A DNA stretch of 64,000 bases from UBA1479 sp963976055 (GCA_963976055.1 CAXBJB010000003.1:62001-126000); one strand, 5' to 3'; counted from the first letter of the stretch, positions 52,054 through 61,377 are shown. The notes: generated by a model from the letters alone, not told the origin. Program-made: numbers and translations.

Positions 52054-53097
52054 ATGTTGCGTACTCTCGCCTACTTCAACAAATTCGTCGATCCCATCGC
52101 CATGGACATCCTGGCCGCCGCGCCGGAAATCACCCCCCAGCGCATCGCCTTCGAAGACGATGCCGACCACAATTGGAACCTGCTTGCCCAAGTCCACGGC
52201 ATCCAGTTCATGCCGACCAACGAAACCCCGAAAGCCTGGTATCCGAACCGGGCGTTCCTGGAACGCTGCCCCAATCTTCTGGCCGTGTCCTCGACCGGGG
52301 CCGGTTACGACATGATCGACGTCGATGCGTGCAACGATCTGGGCATCATGGTGGTCAATAATTCGGGGGCCAATTCGGTGTCCGTGGCGCAGCATGTGCT
52401 GGGCCTGGCGCTGACGCTGTCCAAGCAGATCGCGCAGACTGACAAGGCGATCCGCGCCAACCCGAGGATCGACCGCCAGAACTTCATAGGCTCGGAACTG
52501 ACCGGCAAGACGGTCGGCATCGTCGGCCTGGGCAACATCGGCCGGCTGGTCGCCGGCTATGTCAAGGTGTTCGGTGCCAAGGCGATTGCTTGCGATCCCT
52601 ATATCAGCGACGCCGATTTCGCCGAACGCGGGGCGGAAAAGGTCGATTTCGAAACCCTGTTCCGGGAAGCCGACATCGTTTCCATCAATTGCCCGCTGAA
52701 CGCCGAAACCCGCGGCATGGTCGACGCTCGCGCCTTCGGCTTCATGAAGCCCACGGCATATTTCATCACCACGGCGCGGGGCGGCATCGCCGACGAAGAC
52801 GCGCTGGTCGCGGCGCTGCGCGAGAAACGCATCCAGGGGGCCGGGCTCGACGTGTTCGATATCGAACCCACGGGCAATGCCGATAACCGATTTGTCGAAT
52901 TCGATAACGTGCTGCTGTCGCCCCACAACGCGGGCGTCACCTATGAGTGCAACTACAACATGGCCAAGGCGGCGGCCGAACAATGGGTCACGATCCTGCG
53001 GGGCGAAAAGCCGCCGCGCCTGAAGAACCCGGACGTCTGGGATCGCTATACCGAACGGTTCGCGCAGATCTTCGGCCAGGGTGTCGCCGCGGAATAA
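52054..53097 (+). CDS. D-isomer-specific 2-hydroxyacid dehydrogenase
   Basis: This NAD(P)-dependent enzyme of 347 residues interconverts a 2-keto acid and a D-2-hydroxy acid. The Rossmann motif GLGNIG is at 158-163. The catalytic set is R242 (TARGG), E271 (DVFDIEPT) and H291 (SPHNAG). An AGAGGA ribosome site lies 11 nt before ATG 52054; the frame is open further upstream but overlaps the oxoprolinase start. It converges with the FAD oxidoreductase gene. Phosphoglycerate, glyoxylate and D-lactate dehydrogenases share these motifs, so substrate is open. Confidence 0.92.
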   Translation: MLRTLAYFNKFVDPIAMDILAAAPEITPQRIAFEDDADHNWNLLAQVHGIQFMPTNETPKAWYPNRAFLERCPNLLAVSSTGAGYDMIDVDACNDLGIMVVNNSGANSVSVAQHVLGLALTLSKQIAQTDKAIRANPRIDRQNFIGSELTGKTVGIVGLGNIGRLVAGYVKVFGAKAIACDPYISDADFAERGAEKVDFETLFREADIVSINCPLNAETRGMVDARAFGFMKPTAYFITTARGGIADEDALVAALREKRIQGAGLDVFDIEPTGNADNRFVEFDNVLLSPHNAGVTYECNYNMAKAAAEQWVTILRGEKPPRLKNPDVWDRYTERFAQIFGQGVAAE

Positions 53098-53118
53098 CCG
53101 CGGCGTGTCTCATGGCGG

Positions 53119-54246
53119 CTAGGCCTGGGCCATGGCAGCGACGCGCTTGGCGATCGCGAGCGACGAGGTCAGCCCCGGGCTTTCGATGCCGTACAGGCCG
53201 ACGTAATTCGCCAGCCCGTGCACATCCGAGCCCTGAATGACGAAGTCGGCGGCGTATTTGTCGTTGCTGTCGGTCAGCTTGGGCCGCACGCCGGTGTATC
53301 CTGGCGACAGGGCGCCGTCGGCCAGCCCTGGCCAGTAGCGGCGGATGGCGCCGTAGAAGCTGGCGGCCCGGCTTTCGTCGACCTTGTAGTCGATCTGGTC
53401 CGGATGGGTGACGTCGAGCCATTCCACGTCGGGCCCGAACTTGGTGCCGCCGCCCAGGTCGAGCGTCGAATGGGTGCCGAGCCCGCCCGGCACGGGGGCG
53501 GGATAGATCAGGTGGTTGAAGGGGCTTTTGCCGGCGATGGTGAAATAGTGGCCCTTGGCGTAGAAGCTGCCGGGAATGCTGTCCGCCGGAATGCCGTCGA
53601 TGGCGCGGGCGATGTGCTGGGCATAAAGCCCGCCCGAATTGACCACCAGGGAGCAGTCCAGTTCCATGGGGGCGTCGCCGCCGGCGCGGATGCGGATGCG
53701 CCCGTCGGCCAAAACCTCGCCGCCGTCCACGGGGGTGTTGAAGGCGATCATGCCGCCCCGGTCTTCCAATTCGCCCTGTAGGGACAGCATGTAGCCGTGG
53801 CTTTCGATGATTCCGGTGGACGGCGACAGCAGGCCCGCCGCCGCCGTCACGTTGGGCTCCATTTCCTTCATCTGCCTGGCGTCCAGCCAGGTCAGGTCGT
53901 GAACGCCGTTGGCTTCGCCCTTGGCCTTCAGTTCCTCCAGCTTCACCACTTCGTCCTCGGTGATGGCGACGATGATTTTGCCGATCCGGTTGTGCTCGAC
54001 CCCGTGGCTTGCGCAATATTCGTAGAGCATCTGCTTGCCCTCGACACAGCACAGCGCCTTGAGCGAATCCTTGGCGTAATAGATGCCGCCGTGAATGACC
54101 TCGGAATTGCGCGAACTGGTGCCCGTGCCGATGTCATCGGCCTTTTCCAGCAGGATGACGTCGCGCCCGGCCTGGGCCAGGGTGCGCGCGCAGGCCAGAC
54201 CCACGACGCCCGCGCCGATGACTACCGTATCAACCTGTTCGGCCAT
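53119..54246 (-). CDS. FAD-dependent oxidoreductase (LhgO-like, 2-hydroxyacid oxidase/dehydrogenase type)
   Basis: The 375-residue protein has a DAO-fold FAD domain: VIGAGVVGLACA near the N-terminus and then SSRNSEVIHGGIYY, the diagnostic block of L-2-hydroxyglutarate dehydrogenase/oxidase (LhgO) proteins. The C-terminus has YVGLYGIESPGLTSSLAIA. AAGGAG lies 5 nt before ATG 54246; a long in-frame extension upstream is antisense to the transporter gene. It is divergent from the BASS-type transporter, and the operator-like site 54278-54294 lies 32 bp before its start, so both may be induced by the same acid. Family is firm; substrate is inferred to be a 2-hydroxy acid. Confidence 0.88.
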   Translation of the reverse strand: MAEQVDTVVIGAGVVGLACARTLAQAGRDVILLEKADDIGTGTSSRNSEVIHGGIYYAKDSLKALCCVEGKQMLYEYCASHGVEHNRIGKIIVAITEDEVVKLEELKAKGEANGVHDLTWLDARQMKEMEPNVTAAAGLLSPSTGIIESHGYMLSLQGELEDRGGMIAFNTPVDGGEVLADGRIRIRAGGDAPMELDCSLVVNSGGLYAQHIARAIDGIPADSIPGSFYAKGHYFTIAGKSPFNHLIYPAPVPGGLGTHSTLDLGGGTKFGPDVEWLDVTHPDQIDYKVDESRAASFYGAIRRYWPGLADGALSPGYTGVRPKLTDSNDKYAADFVIQGSDVHGLANYVGLYGIESPGLTSSLAIAKRVAAMAQA

Positions 54247-54277
54247 GGATGCTCCTTGGGGATTGGGATTTCTTGTT

Positions 54278-54294
54278 CGGATTGTATACGTTCC
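54278..54294. promoter_or_regulatory. GTATAC-centred operator between the FAD oxidoreductase and BASS genes
   Basis: CGGATTGTATACGTTCC matches the site before the FAA-fold gene (42219-42235, minus strand) at 16 of 17 bases. It sits in the 117-bp divergent region, where it can control both genes. Confidence 0.6.
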
Positions 54295-54363
54295 GGTTTG
54301 CCCCATAATCGATTTTCGCGCAAGTGCCCGGATGCCGCCCGCCCCACCCGCAGGACCGACCCA

Positions 54364-55326
54364 ATGAACCCCGCCGCCCTGACCGTCTCCGGCCTCGCCT
54401 TCCTCGGCCGTCACGCCACCACCATGATGGCCGTGGGGGTGTTTTCCGGCCTCACCTTTCCCGGCGTGACGGTGCATCTGCAGCCCTGGCTGACCGAAAT
54501 GGTCTGGGTTCTGATGTTCGTGTCCATGGTCCATATCGACTGGGCCGACGTGATGGGCCATATCCGCCGGCCGTTCCTATTGGGCATCATGCTGGTCTGG
54601 ATGCTGGCGGTGACGCCGGTCATCACCTGGTTGCTGGTCAAGGATACGGGCCTGTCGCCGGGCCTGATCGCCGCCATGGTGCTGACGGCGGCAAGCTGCC
54701 CGCTGATGTCCACGCCCGCCGTCGGCATGGTCATCGGATTGGACGGCGCGTTCCTGTTGCTGGTGTTGATCGCGGAAACCTTCCTGGTGCCGCTGACCCT
54801 GCCGGTGGTGTCGGCGACCCTGGTCGACATTCCCCTGTCGACGCTCGACCTCATGGGGCGGCTGGCGGCCCTTGTCGCCTCGACCTTCGCCGCTGCCGTG
54901 ATCGCGCAGCGAATTCTCGGCCGCGCGCGGATCGATGCCTGGCGGCAGCCCCTGCACGGGGTGTCGGTGATCCTGCTGGTCGGCTTTGCCGCCGGTCTGA
55001 TGGCGGGGGTGCCGCAGGCGTTCCGGGACAACCCGGACCACGTGGTTTTCGTGACGGCCCTCAGCTTCGCCGTCTATGTCGGGTTGCAACTGGCGGGGGC
55101 GGGGGTTTTCGTGGTGGTCGGGCGGGTGCTGGGCCGTGATTGGGACCGGATCAAGGTGCTGTCGGCGTCCTTCGCCTCGGGCAACCGCAATCTGGCGATC
55201 CTGATCGCGGTTTTGCTGCCGGCCATCGATCCGGATACCATGCTTTACTTCGTGGTCGGCCAGTTTCCCATCTATCTGATGCCCGCGGTGTGGCGGCAGG
55301 TGGCGAAACAGCTGCTGCCTGTTTGA
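54364..55326 (+). CDS. BASS-type (bile acid:Na+ symporter superfamily) transporter
   Basis: The 320-residue membrane protein has about nine to ten helices. It carries the superfamily's two crossover regions: LTAASCPLMSTPAVGMVIG at about 107-125, and SASFASGNRNLAILIAVLLP near 270-290. These are the Na+-binding loops of the SBF/BASS fold. ATG 54364 gives MNPAALTVSGLAF. It is divergent from the LhgO-like oxidoreductase with a shared operator-like site, so an organic acid substrate is likely. Confidence 0.8.
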   Translation: MNPAALTVSGLAFLGRHATTMMAVGVFSGLTFPGVTVHLQPWLTEMVWVLMFVSMVHIDWADVMGHIRRPFLLGIMLVWMLAVTPVITWLLVKDTGLSPGLIAAMVLTAASCPLMSTPAVGMVIGLDGAFLLLVLIAETFLVPLTLPVVSATLVDIPLSTLDLMGRLAALVASTFAAAVIAQRILGRARIDAWRQPLHGVSVILLVGFAAGLMAGVPQAFRDNPDHVVFVTALSFAVYVGLQLAGAGVFVVVGRVLGRDWDRIKVLSASFASGNRNLAILIAVLLPAIDPDTMLYFVVGQFPIYLMPAVWRQVAKQLLPV

Positions 55327-55428
55327 CCGGGCGTGATTTTTGGGAAATCGCCTGGATTTCCTACCGGGTTGCACGTTTGGCGTTTTTGCGCCACCCTCAC
55401 GCAATAAGAGCCTGTATATCTATATGTT

Positions 55429-55454
55429 TATTTATATGTATATATACATAAATA
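55429..55454. promoter_or_regulatory. Pure-AT imperfect palindrome upstream of the RND efflux genes
   Basis: Twenty-six consecutive A/T bases, apart from one G and one C, form an imperfect dyad (TATTTAT-A-TGTATA against TATACATAAATA). It lies 49 bp before the efflux adaptor gene in an otherwise GC-rich genome. The position suits an operator for a TetR- or MarR-type repressor or a strong UP-element promoter; no regulator gene is adjacent. Confidence 0.5.
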
Positions 55455-55502
55455 TGGCTTTTTGCGCGCCACGACGCGCATTTCGGGAGGAGGCTTCGTC
55501 AC

Positions 55503-56576
55503 ATGCCGATATCAACCCCAGCCGTTCGTTCACGGATCGCCATTGCCGCCGTTTATACCGTCGCGGGTCTTTTGACGGCCGTTCCGGGGCCTTTGCGGGC
55601 GGAGCCGGCAAAGAAAGCGAAGACCGTCGCGGTCGAGGCCGTGACGCTGACGCCGCGCCCGCTGGTCGAGGCCGTTTCGGCCATCGGAACCCTGCAATCG
55701 AACGAAGCGGTGATCGTGCGGTCCGAAATCGACGGGCGCATTGTCAGGATCGGGTTCGAGGAAGGCCAGCCGGTGAAGCAGGGCGATGTCCTGTTCCGGC
55801 TCGACGACACCATTTTCCGCGCTGAACTGGCCGAGGCGGAGGCCCGCCGGGCGCTCAGTCAGCGCACCTATGAGCGTGCCAAGAAGTTGGAAATCAGCGG
55901 TCACAGCTCGGCCGAGGCGCTCGACCGTGCGCTCGCCCAGATGCGGGTGGACGAGGCCAGCGTCACGCTGTCCAAGGCCCGGGTCGAAAAAATGACCATC
56001 CCAGCCCCTTTCGATGGAACCGTCGGCTTGCGCCATATCAGCGTCGGCGACTATGTCGAGGCTGGCAAGGATTTGGTGAACCTGGAAAACATCGACCCGA
56101 TCAAGGTCGAGTTTCAGATTCCCGAACGCTACCTGCGTGTTGTCAGGCCTGATGGGGCGATCCGCGTGTCCCCCGATGCGCTGCCGGGTGAAACCTTCGA
56201 CGGCCGGATTTATGCCATTGACCCGCGTATCGACGCGGGCGGACGCAGCGTCTCCATCCGCGCGCGTCTGACCAATGAACGGAAGGTTTTACGGCCGGGC
56301 ATGTTCGTCCGCGTCAGCCTGATCATCGACCGCAACCTGGAAGCGTTGGTGCTGCCGGAAGAGGCCGTCGTGCGGCGAGGCGATAAACAGGTCGTGTTCC
56401 GTATTATCGACGGCGCGGCAGTGATCACGCCGGTGACGCTCGGCTTGCGGCAGACAGGTTTTGTCGAAGTCGTCGAGGGCCTGAATCCGGGAGACGTCGT
56501 GGTGACCGCAGGACACGCGAAACTGCGCGAAGGATCCTTGGTCGAAATCAATGCCCCCCAGGGGGCCAAGAGCTGA
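55503..56576 (+). CDS. RND efflux periplasmic adaptor (membrane fusion protein)
   Basis: This protein bridges the RND pump and an outer-membrane channel. The 357-residue precursor has an N-terminal signal/anchor (about 10-32, ending GPLRAEP). It has the family's barrel-sandwich halves (VRSEIDGRIVRIGFEEGQPVK near 75-95 and IPAPFDGTVGLRHISVGDYVEAG, quoted in pieces) flanking a helical hairpin (about 105-165). The beta-barrel and membrane-proximal domains follow. GGGAGGAGG precedes ATG 55503. The pump gene follows after 7 bp. No outer-membrane partner is in the operon. Confidence 0.92.
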   Translation: MPISTPAVRSRIAIAAVYTVAGLLTAVPGPLRAEPAKKAKTVAVEAVTLTPRPLVEAVSAIGTLQSNEAVIVRSEIDGRIVRIGFEEGQPVKQGDVLFRLDDTIFRAELAEAEARRALSQRTYERAKKLEISGHSSAEALDRALAQMRVDEASVTLSKARVEKMTIPAPFDGTVGLRHISVGDYVEAGKDLVNLENIDPIKVEFQIPERYLRVVRPDGAIRVSPDALPGETFDGRIYAIDPRIDAGGRSVSIRARLTNERKVLRPGMFVRVSLIIDRNLEALVLPEEAVVRRGDKQVVFRIIDGAAVITPVTLGLRQTGFVEVVEGLNPGDVVVTAGHAKLREGSLVEINAPQGAKS

Positions 56577-56583
56577 CGACGCG

Positions 56584-59500
56584 ATGCGGATATCCGAAAC
56601 CTGTATCCGGCGACCCGTTTTCGCAACGGTGATGAGCCTTGTTCTGACGCTGATCGGCATCATCGCCTACGAACGCCTTAGCATCCGCGAATATCCCGAT
56701 ATCGACAAGCCGGTGGTGACCGTCAAGACCGTCTACCGTGGGGCCGATGCGAAGATCGTCGAAACCCAGGTGACCAAGGTGCTGGAGGAATCCCTCGCCG
56801 GGATCGAGGGAATCGATTTTATGACATCGATCAGCCGGCCCGAGGAAAGCCAGGTCACCGTCACCTTCAATCTGGACCGCGAACCGAATGCGGGCGCCGC
56901 CGATGTGCGTGACCGCGTCGGCCGGGTACGTGACAAGCTGCCGGACGAGATCGATGAGCCGGTGATCCAGAAGGTCGAAGCCGACGCGCGTCCGATCATG
57001 TATCTGGCGTTCACCAGCGACCGCCATTCGCCGCCGGAGATCACCGATTACGCCGACCGTTATGTCAAGGACCGGCTGCAGGTTCTTGACGGCGTCGCCG
57101 AGGTGATGATCTTCGGCGAGCGGCGCTATTCCATGCGCATCTGGCTCGACCCCGACGCCCTGGCCGCGCGCGGCCTGACGCCGCAGGAAGTCGTCGATGC
57201 CCTGCAGTCGCAGAACATCGAGGTTCCGGCCGGGCGCATCGAAAGCGTCGGGCGCGAATTCTCCGTGCTGTCGGAAACCGATCTGCGCACCCCCGCCCAG
57301 TTCAACCAGATAGTCGTCTCGCGCGAAGGCGGGTATCTGGTCCGGCTGGCTGACGTCGGTCATGCCGAGATCGGCCCGCAGGATGTCCGCCGCATCGTCC
57401 GCTATAACGGCGAGACGGCGATCGCACTTGGTATCGTCAAGCAGGCGACGGCCAATCCGCTGGACGTGTCCAATGCGGTCTATGCGGCGATCCCGGTGGT
57501 GCGCGCCAGCCTGCCCGAAGGCATGGACGTTTCCATCGCCTATGATTCCACCGTCTATATCGATGAATCGATCAAGAACGTGCAGCGCACGGTGATCGAG
57601 GCTGTTGCTCTGGTTGTCCTTATCATCTTCATCTTCCTGCGTTCACTCCGTGCGGTTCTGGTGCCTCTGGTGACCATTCCCGTGTCGCTGATCGGGGCCA
57701 GCGCGCTGATGTACATGTTCGGTTTCAGCATCAACACGCTCACCCTGCTGTCGATGGTTCTGGCCATCGGCCTGGTGGTTGATGATGCGATCGTCATGCT
57801 GGAAAATATCCACCGCCACATGGAGGAAGGCTTGTCTCCGGTCAAGGCGGCGATCGTCGGCAGCCGCGAGATCGGCTTCGCGATCATCGCCATGACCCTG
57901 GCGCTCGCGGCGGTCTATATCCCCGTCGGATTCATGAGCGGGGCCACCGGGCGCTTGTTCACGGAATTTGCCTGGGCGCTGGCGGGCGCGGTTCTGGTAT
58001 CGGGCTTCGTGGCGCTGACACTATCACCCATGATGTGTTCCAAGTTCCTGCGCGTCGGCGATGAGGAAACGGCCAATGCCGCGTCAAAGGCCGTGGAAAG
58101 CGGGCTGCGGGCCCTGACCCGAGGATACCGGCGGGCGCTTAGCCTGTGTCTGCACATGCGTCCCGTGGTCCTGATCGTGGGCCTGCTGGTCGCGGTCGCC
58201 AGCTATCCCCTGTTCAGTGGATTAAAATCCGAACTGGCGCCCTACGAAGATCAGGGCCTGATCCGCCTGTTCTATCTGGCGCCCGAGGGCTCGACCATCG
58301 ACTACACCGACAAATACGCCTACCGCTTCGAGGCGCTGGTTGAATCCATCCCCGAGGTAGAACACTACTTCGCCGTAGCGGGTTATCCCGTGGTGTCGCA
58401 GGGACTGGTCTTCCTTAACATGAAGCCCTGGGGCGAACGGGACCGCAGCGTGCAGGAAATCGCCGATGATCTGGCGCCCAAGGCGGCAGCCAATCCGGGG
58501 CTTCGCGCCTTTCCGATCTTGCCGCCGCCGCTTGGGCAGGCGCGCCATTCCAAGCCCGTCGAACTGATCATCCAGACCGTTCAGCCTTATGAGGAACTGG
58601 ATGAATGGGTCGAAAAAATCATCGCGAAGTTGGAAAGCAATCCCGGGCTGACCAATTTGGACAGCGACCTGAAGCTCAATTCGCCGCAATTGGACGTGCA
58701 GATCAACCGTGACAAGCTGCAATCGCTTGGGATCGAGGTCGCGGCGCTCGGCCGCACGCTGGAAACGCTGCTCGGCGGCCGCCAGGTGACCCGCTTCAAA
58801 CAGAACGGCGAACAGTACGACGTGATCGTCCAGGTCGCGGACGTGGAACGCACCAACCCCGACGACCTTCGGCGCATCTATGTGCGCGGTGCCGATGGCG
58901 GGATGGTGCAGTTGTCCAACCTGGTGACTATCAAAGAGACGGTGTCGCCGAAGGAACTGAATCATTTCAACAAACTGCGGGCGGCGAAAGTTTCGGCCAG
59001 CCTGACCGGCAATACCAGTCTGGCGGAAGGGCTGGCGGCGATCGAGGCGGCGGCCCGCGAGGTCATCCCGGCGGGTGCCCGGATCGACTATTCCGGCCCG
59101 TCGCGCGAATTCAAACAGGCCAGCAGCGACATCTATGTGATCTTCGGCTTGGCCCTGGCCTTTATTTATCTGGTGTTGGCGGCACAGTTCGAAAGTTTCC
59201 GTGATCCGTTCATCATCATGCTGACCGTGCCGTTGTCCATTACCGGCGCTCTGCTGGCTTTGTGGCTCAGCGGCGGGACCCTGAACATCTACAGCCAGGT
59301 CGGATTGGTCACGCTGATCGGCCTGATCACCAAGCACGGCATTCTGATCGTCGAATTCGCCAATCAGATCCGCGCCCGCGGCAAGGACCGCTTCGAAGCC
59401 GTGCTGGACGCTGCGACCCTGCGCCTGCGACCGATCCTGATGACCACGGGCGCCATGGTGCTGGGCGCCGCACCCCTTGCCATTGCCAGTGGGGCGGGGG

Positions 59501-59667
59501 CGGAAAGCCGCCAGGATATCGGCTGGGTCATCGTCGGCGGGCTTTTGGTCGGCACGTTCTTCACTTTGTTCGTGATTCCCGTGGTCTATAGTTACGTGTC
59601 GCGCCGAGAAGTTGCCGGCCCCTTGGCGGTGGAAGACGATGCGGACCGGCCCATCGCCGCCGAATAG
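56584..59667 (+). CDS. RND efflux transporter, inner-membrane pump (AcrB/MexF-like)
   Basis: The 1,027-residue pump exchanges drug or metabolite for protons as a trimer. It begins MRISETCIRRPVFATVMSLV, the standard RND start. The large periplasmic porter domains come next, then helices with the proton-relay acids in GLVVDDAIVMLENIHRHMEEG. The second half carries FKQASSDIYVIFGLALAFIYLVLAAQFES (cited in part) and GLITKHGILIVEFAN. It has about twelve membrane helices and normal length. It lies 7 bp after the adaptor gene. The group resembles the broad MdtBC/VexF/multidrug class; substrates are unknown. Confidence 0.95.
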   Translation: MRISETCIRRPVFATVMSLVLTLIGIIAYERLSIREYPDIDKPVVTVKTVYRGADAKIVETQVTKVLEESLAGIEGIDFMTSISRPEESQVTVTFNLDREPNAGAADVRDRVGRVRDKLPDEIDEPVIQKVEADARPIMYLAFTSDRHSPPEITDYADRYVKDRLQVLDGVAEVMIFGERRYSMRIWLDPDALAARGLTPQEVVDALQSQNIEVPAGRIESVGREFSVLSETDLRTPAQFNQIVVSREGGYLVRLADVGHAEIGPQDVRRIVRYNGETAIALGIVKQATANPLDVSNAVYAAIPVVRASLPEGMDVSIAYDSTVYIDESIKNVQRTVIEAVALVVLIIFIFLRSLRAVLVPLVTIPVSLIGASALMYMFGFSINTLTLLSMVLAIGLVVDDAIVMLENIHRHMEEGLSPVKAAIVGSREIGFAIIAMTLALAAVYIPVGFMSGATGRLFTEFAWALAGAVLVSGFVALTLSPMMCSKFLRVGDEETANAASKAVESGLRALTRGYRRALSLCLHMRPVVLIVGLLVAVASYPLFSGLKSELAPYEDQGLIRLFYLAPEGSTIDYTDKYAYRFEALVESIPEVEHYFAVAGYPVVSQGLVFLNMKPWGERDRSVQEIADDLAPKAAANPGLRAFPILPPPLGQARHSKPVELIIQTVQPYEELDEWVEKIIAKLESNPGLTNLDSDLKLNSPQLDVQINRDKLQSLGIEVAALGRTLETLLGGRQVTRFKQNGEQYDVIVQVADVERTNPDDLRRIYVRGADGGMVQLSNLVTIKETVSPKELNHFNKLRAAKVSASLTGNTSLAEGLAAIEAAAREVIPAGARIDYSGPSREFKQASSDIYVIFGLALAFIYLVLAAQFESFRDPFIIMLTVPLSITGALLALWLSGGTLNIYSQVGLVTLIGLITKHGILIVEFANQIRARGKDRFEAVLDAATLRLRPILMTTGAMVLGAAPLAIASGAGAESRQDIGWVIVGGLLVGTFFTLFVIPVVYSYVSRREVAGPLAVEDDADRPIAAE

Positions 59668-59798
59668 GTCCCCCCGCGTCGCGCCATTATACCGCCCCAG
59701 CCATGCCGCCTGTTTCAACCGTTCGGGGCCGACGGAACGGGGATGACTGGCGAAAAGACCGCCATCCGCCTAAATTGTCCTTCAAGTTAGTCTTTGAG

Positions 59799-60548
59799 AT
59801 GATCAAGGCCGGGAAAATGCGTGTTTGGGCGAAGGGGCTGTTCGTGCTCCTGGTGGTCAGTGCGGCCGTTAGTATCGGGAAACATACCGTCATGGCGGAT
59901 TGGCGCACGGCCAGCCGGGAGCCCCTGGGCATCGCGCCCGACCCGGCGGTGACCCGGGAAGCGGTCGTTCAGGTCTACGCGGCCAGGGCCTTTTCCTGGC
60001 GCGGCATTTTCGGCGTGCATACCTGGATCGCGGCCAAGCCGACCGACGCAGACGCCTTCATCGTCTACGAGATCATCGGCTGGCGCGCGCGCCACGGCGG
60101 ATCGGCCCTGGTCATCACGGAAAAGGCACCGGACCAGCGTTGGTTCGGGGCCGAGCCGGAAATCATCGCGGACAAGCGCGGCGCCGGGGTCGACGACATG
60201 ATCAAACGTATCGATGCCGCCGCCCGCGCCTATCCCCATGCCAGGACCTACACGGTTTGGCCCGGGCCCAATTCCAATACCTTCACCGCCCATGTCGCCC
60301 GCGCCGTGCCGGAACTGGTCCTCGACCTGCCGCCCACGGCGATCGGCAAGGACTACCTTCCGGGCGGCGGCTTCGCCGCCAAGACGCCGAGCGGCACCGG
60401 TTATCAGGTTTCCCTGTTCGGGCTGCTGGGCGTCATGGCCGGGGTCGAGGAAGGGGTCGAGGTGAACATCCTGGGATTGACCTTCGGCGTCGATCCCAAG
60501 GACCTGGCCATCAAACTGCCCCTGGCGGGACGGCTCGGACCGTCCTAA
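59799..60548 (+). CDS. DUF3750-family membrane-anchored protein
   Basis: The 249-residue protein has one N-terminal membrane helix (VWAKGLFVLLVVSAAVSIG) followed by a soluble, probably periplasmic, domain. That domain contains FSWRGIFGVHTWIAAKP, YEIIGWRARHGGSALVI and the G-P-N-S-N-T-F block, the pattern of DUF3750. The H-T-W and N-S-N-T-F blocks resemble those of a membrane-associated cysteine-less hydrolase, but no activity is known to me. The start is ambiguous between ATG 59799 and ATG 59817; both leave the helix intact. It is in line with the RND genes, 131 bp downstream. Confidence 0.75.
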   Translation: MIKAGKMRVWAKGLFVLLVVSAAVSIGKHTVMADWRTASREPLGIAPDPAVTREAVVQVYAARAFSWRGIFGVHTWIAAKPTDADAFIVYEIIGWRARHGGSALVITEKAPDQRWFGAEPEIIADKRGAGVDDMIKRIDAAARAYPHARTYTVWPGPNSNTFTAHVARAVPELVLDLPPTAIGKDYLPGGGFAAKTPSGTGYQVSLFGLLGVMAGVEEGVEVNILGLTFGVDPKDLAIKLPLAGRLGPS

Positions 60549-60618
60549 ATTGCGGCCCGAGGAATTGCGCCGCCGGCGCCGTCAACAAGCCGCCAAGGGC
60601 GGGGGAAGTCAATCGACC

Positions 60619-61377
60619 ATGAGCATTTGGGGAAAAGTCGTCGGCGGGGTTGCCGGGTTCGCCATGGGTGGCCCGCTGGGTGCGCTCATCGGCGGCATCG
60701 CGGGCCATATGTACGATCAGAAAAAGGCGGGGGACGAGGCCTTCCTGTCCGGCGCCGCTGGGGGCGCCGACGCCCAGAACGAAGCCCGCCAGGTCGCCTT
60801 TACCCAGGCCGTCATCGTGCTGGCCGCCAAGATGGCGAAATCGGACGGCGCCGTGTCCAAGGACGAAATCCTCGCCTTCCGCCGCATGTTCCACGTTCCG
60901 CCCGAGGACGAGGCCGCCGTCGGCAAGCTGTTCAACGAGGCCCGCAAGGACGCCACCGGCTACGAGCCCTATGCCGAGCAGATCGCCATGATGTTCACCC
61001 GCGAACCGGCGGTGCTGGAAGAACTGCTCGCCGCCCTGTTCCATATCGCCAAGGCCGACGGCGCCGTGCATCCCGGCGAGATGGAGTTCCTGCGCCGCAC
61101 GGCCCTGATCTTCGGCTTCACGCCCCAGGGGTTCGAGCGCCTGAAGGCGATGCACCTGGACGAGCCCAAGAAGGCCGATCCCTACGAGATTTTGGGCGTG
61201 AAGCGCACGGATTCGGATGACGACATCAAGAAGGCCTACCGCCAGCTGATCCGCGAAAACCATCCCGACAAGCTGATGGCCGACGGCATGCCCCAGGAAT
61301 TCATCGACCTCGCCAACGACAAGATGGCGGCGATCAACGCCGCCTATGATCAAGTTAAGAAGGAGCGCAAGCTCTAG
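60619..61377 (+). CDS. DjlA-like protein with TerB and C-terminal DnaJ domains
   Basis: The 252-residue co-chaperone has an N-terminal glycine-rich hydrophobic stretch (VVGGVAGFAMGGPLGALIGG) like the membrane anchor of DjlA. A TerB-type helical domain follows (about 50-165) with the repeated K-x-D-G-A-V motif (AKSDGAVSKDE and AKADGAVHPGE). The C-terminal J domain (about 185-250) has the HPD triad in ENHPDKLM that stimulates DnaK. ATG 60619 fits the DjlA start; an in-frame ATG at 60550 would add an Arg-rich leader overlapping the DUF3750 end. It is followed by an amidase gene after 48 bp. Confidence 0.9.
   Translation: MSIWGKVVGGVAGFAMGGPLGALIGGIAGHMYDQKKAGDEAFLSGAAGGADAQNEARQVAFTQAVIVLAAKMAKSDGAVSKDEILAFRRMFHVPPEDEAAVGKLFNEARKDATGYEPYAEQIAMMFTREPAVLEELLAALFHIAKADGAVHPGEMEFLRRTALIFGFTPQGFERLKAMHLDEPKKADPYEILGVKRTDSDDDIKKAYRQLIRENHPDKLMADGMPQEFIDLANDKMAAINAAYDQVKKERKL

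Noticed and set aside
58222..59718. 498-codon minus-strand frame
   Set aside because: It is antisense to the RND pump gene and has shadow-type composition.
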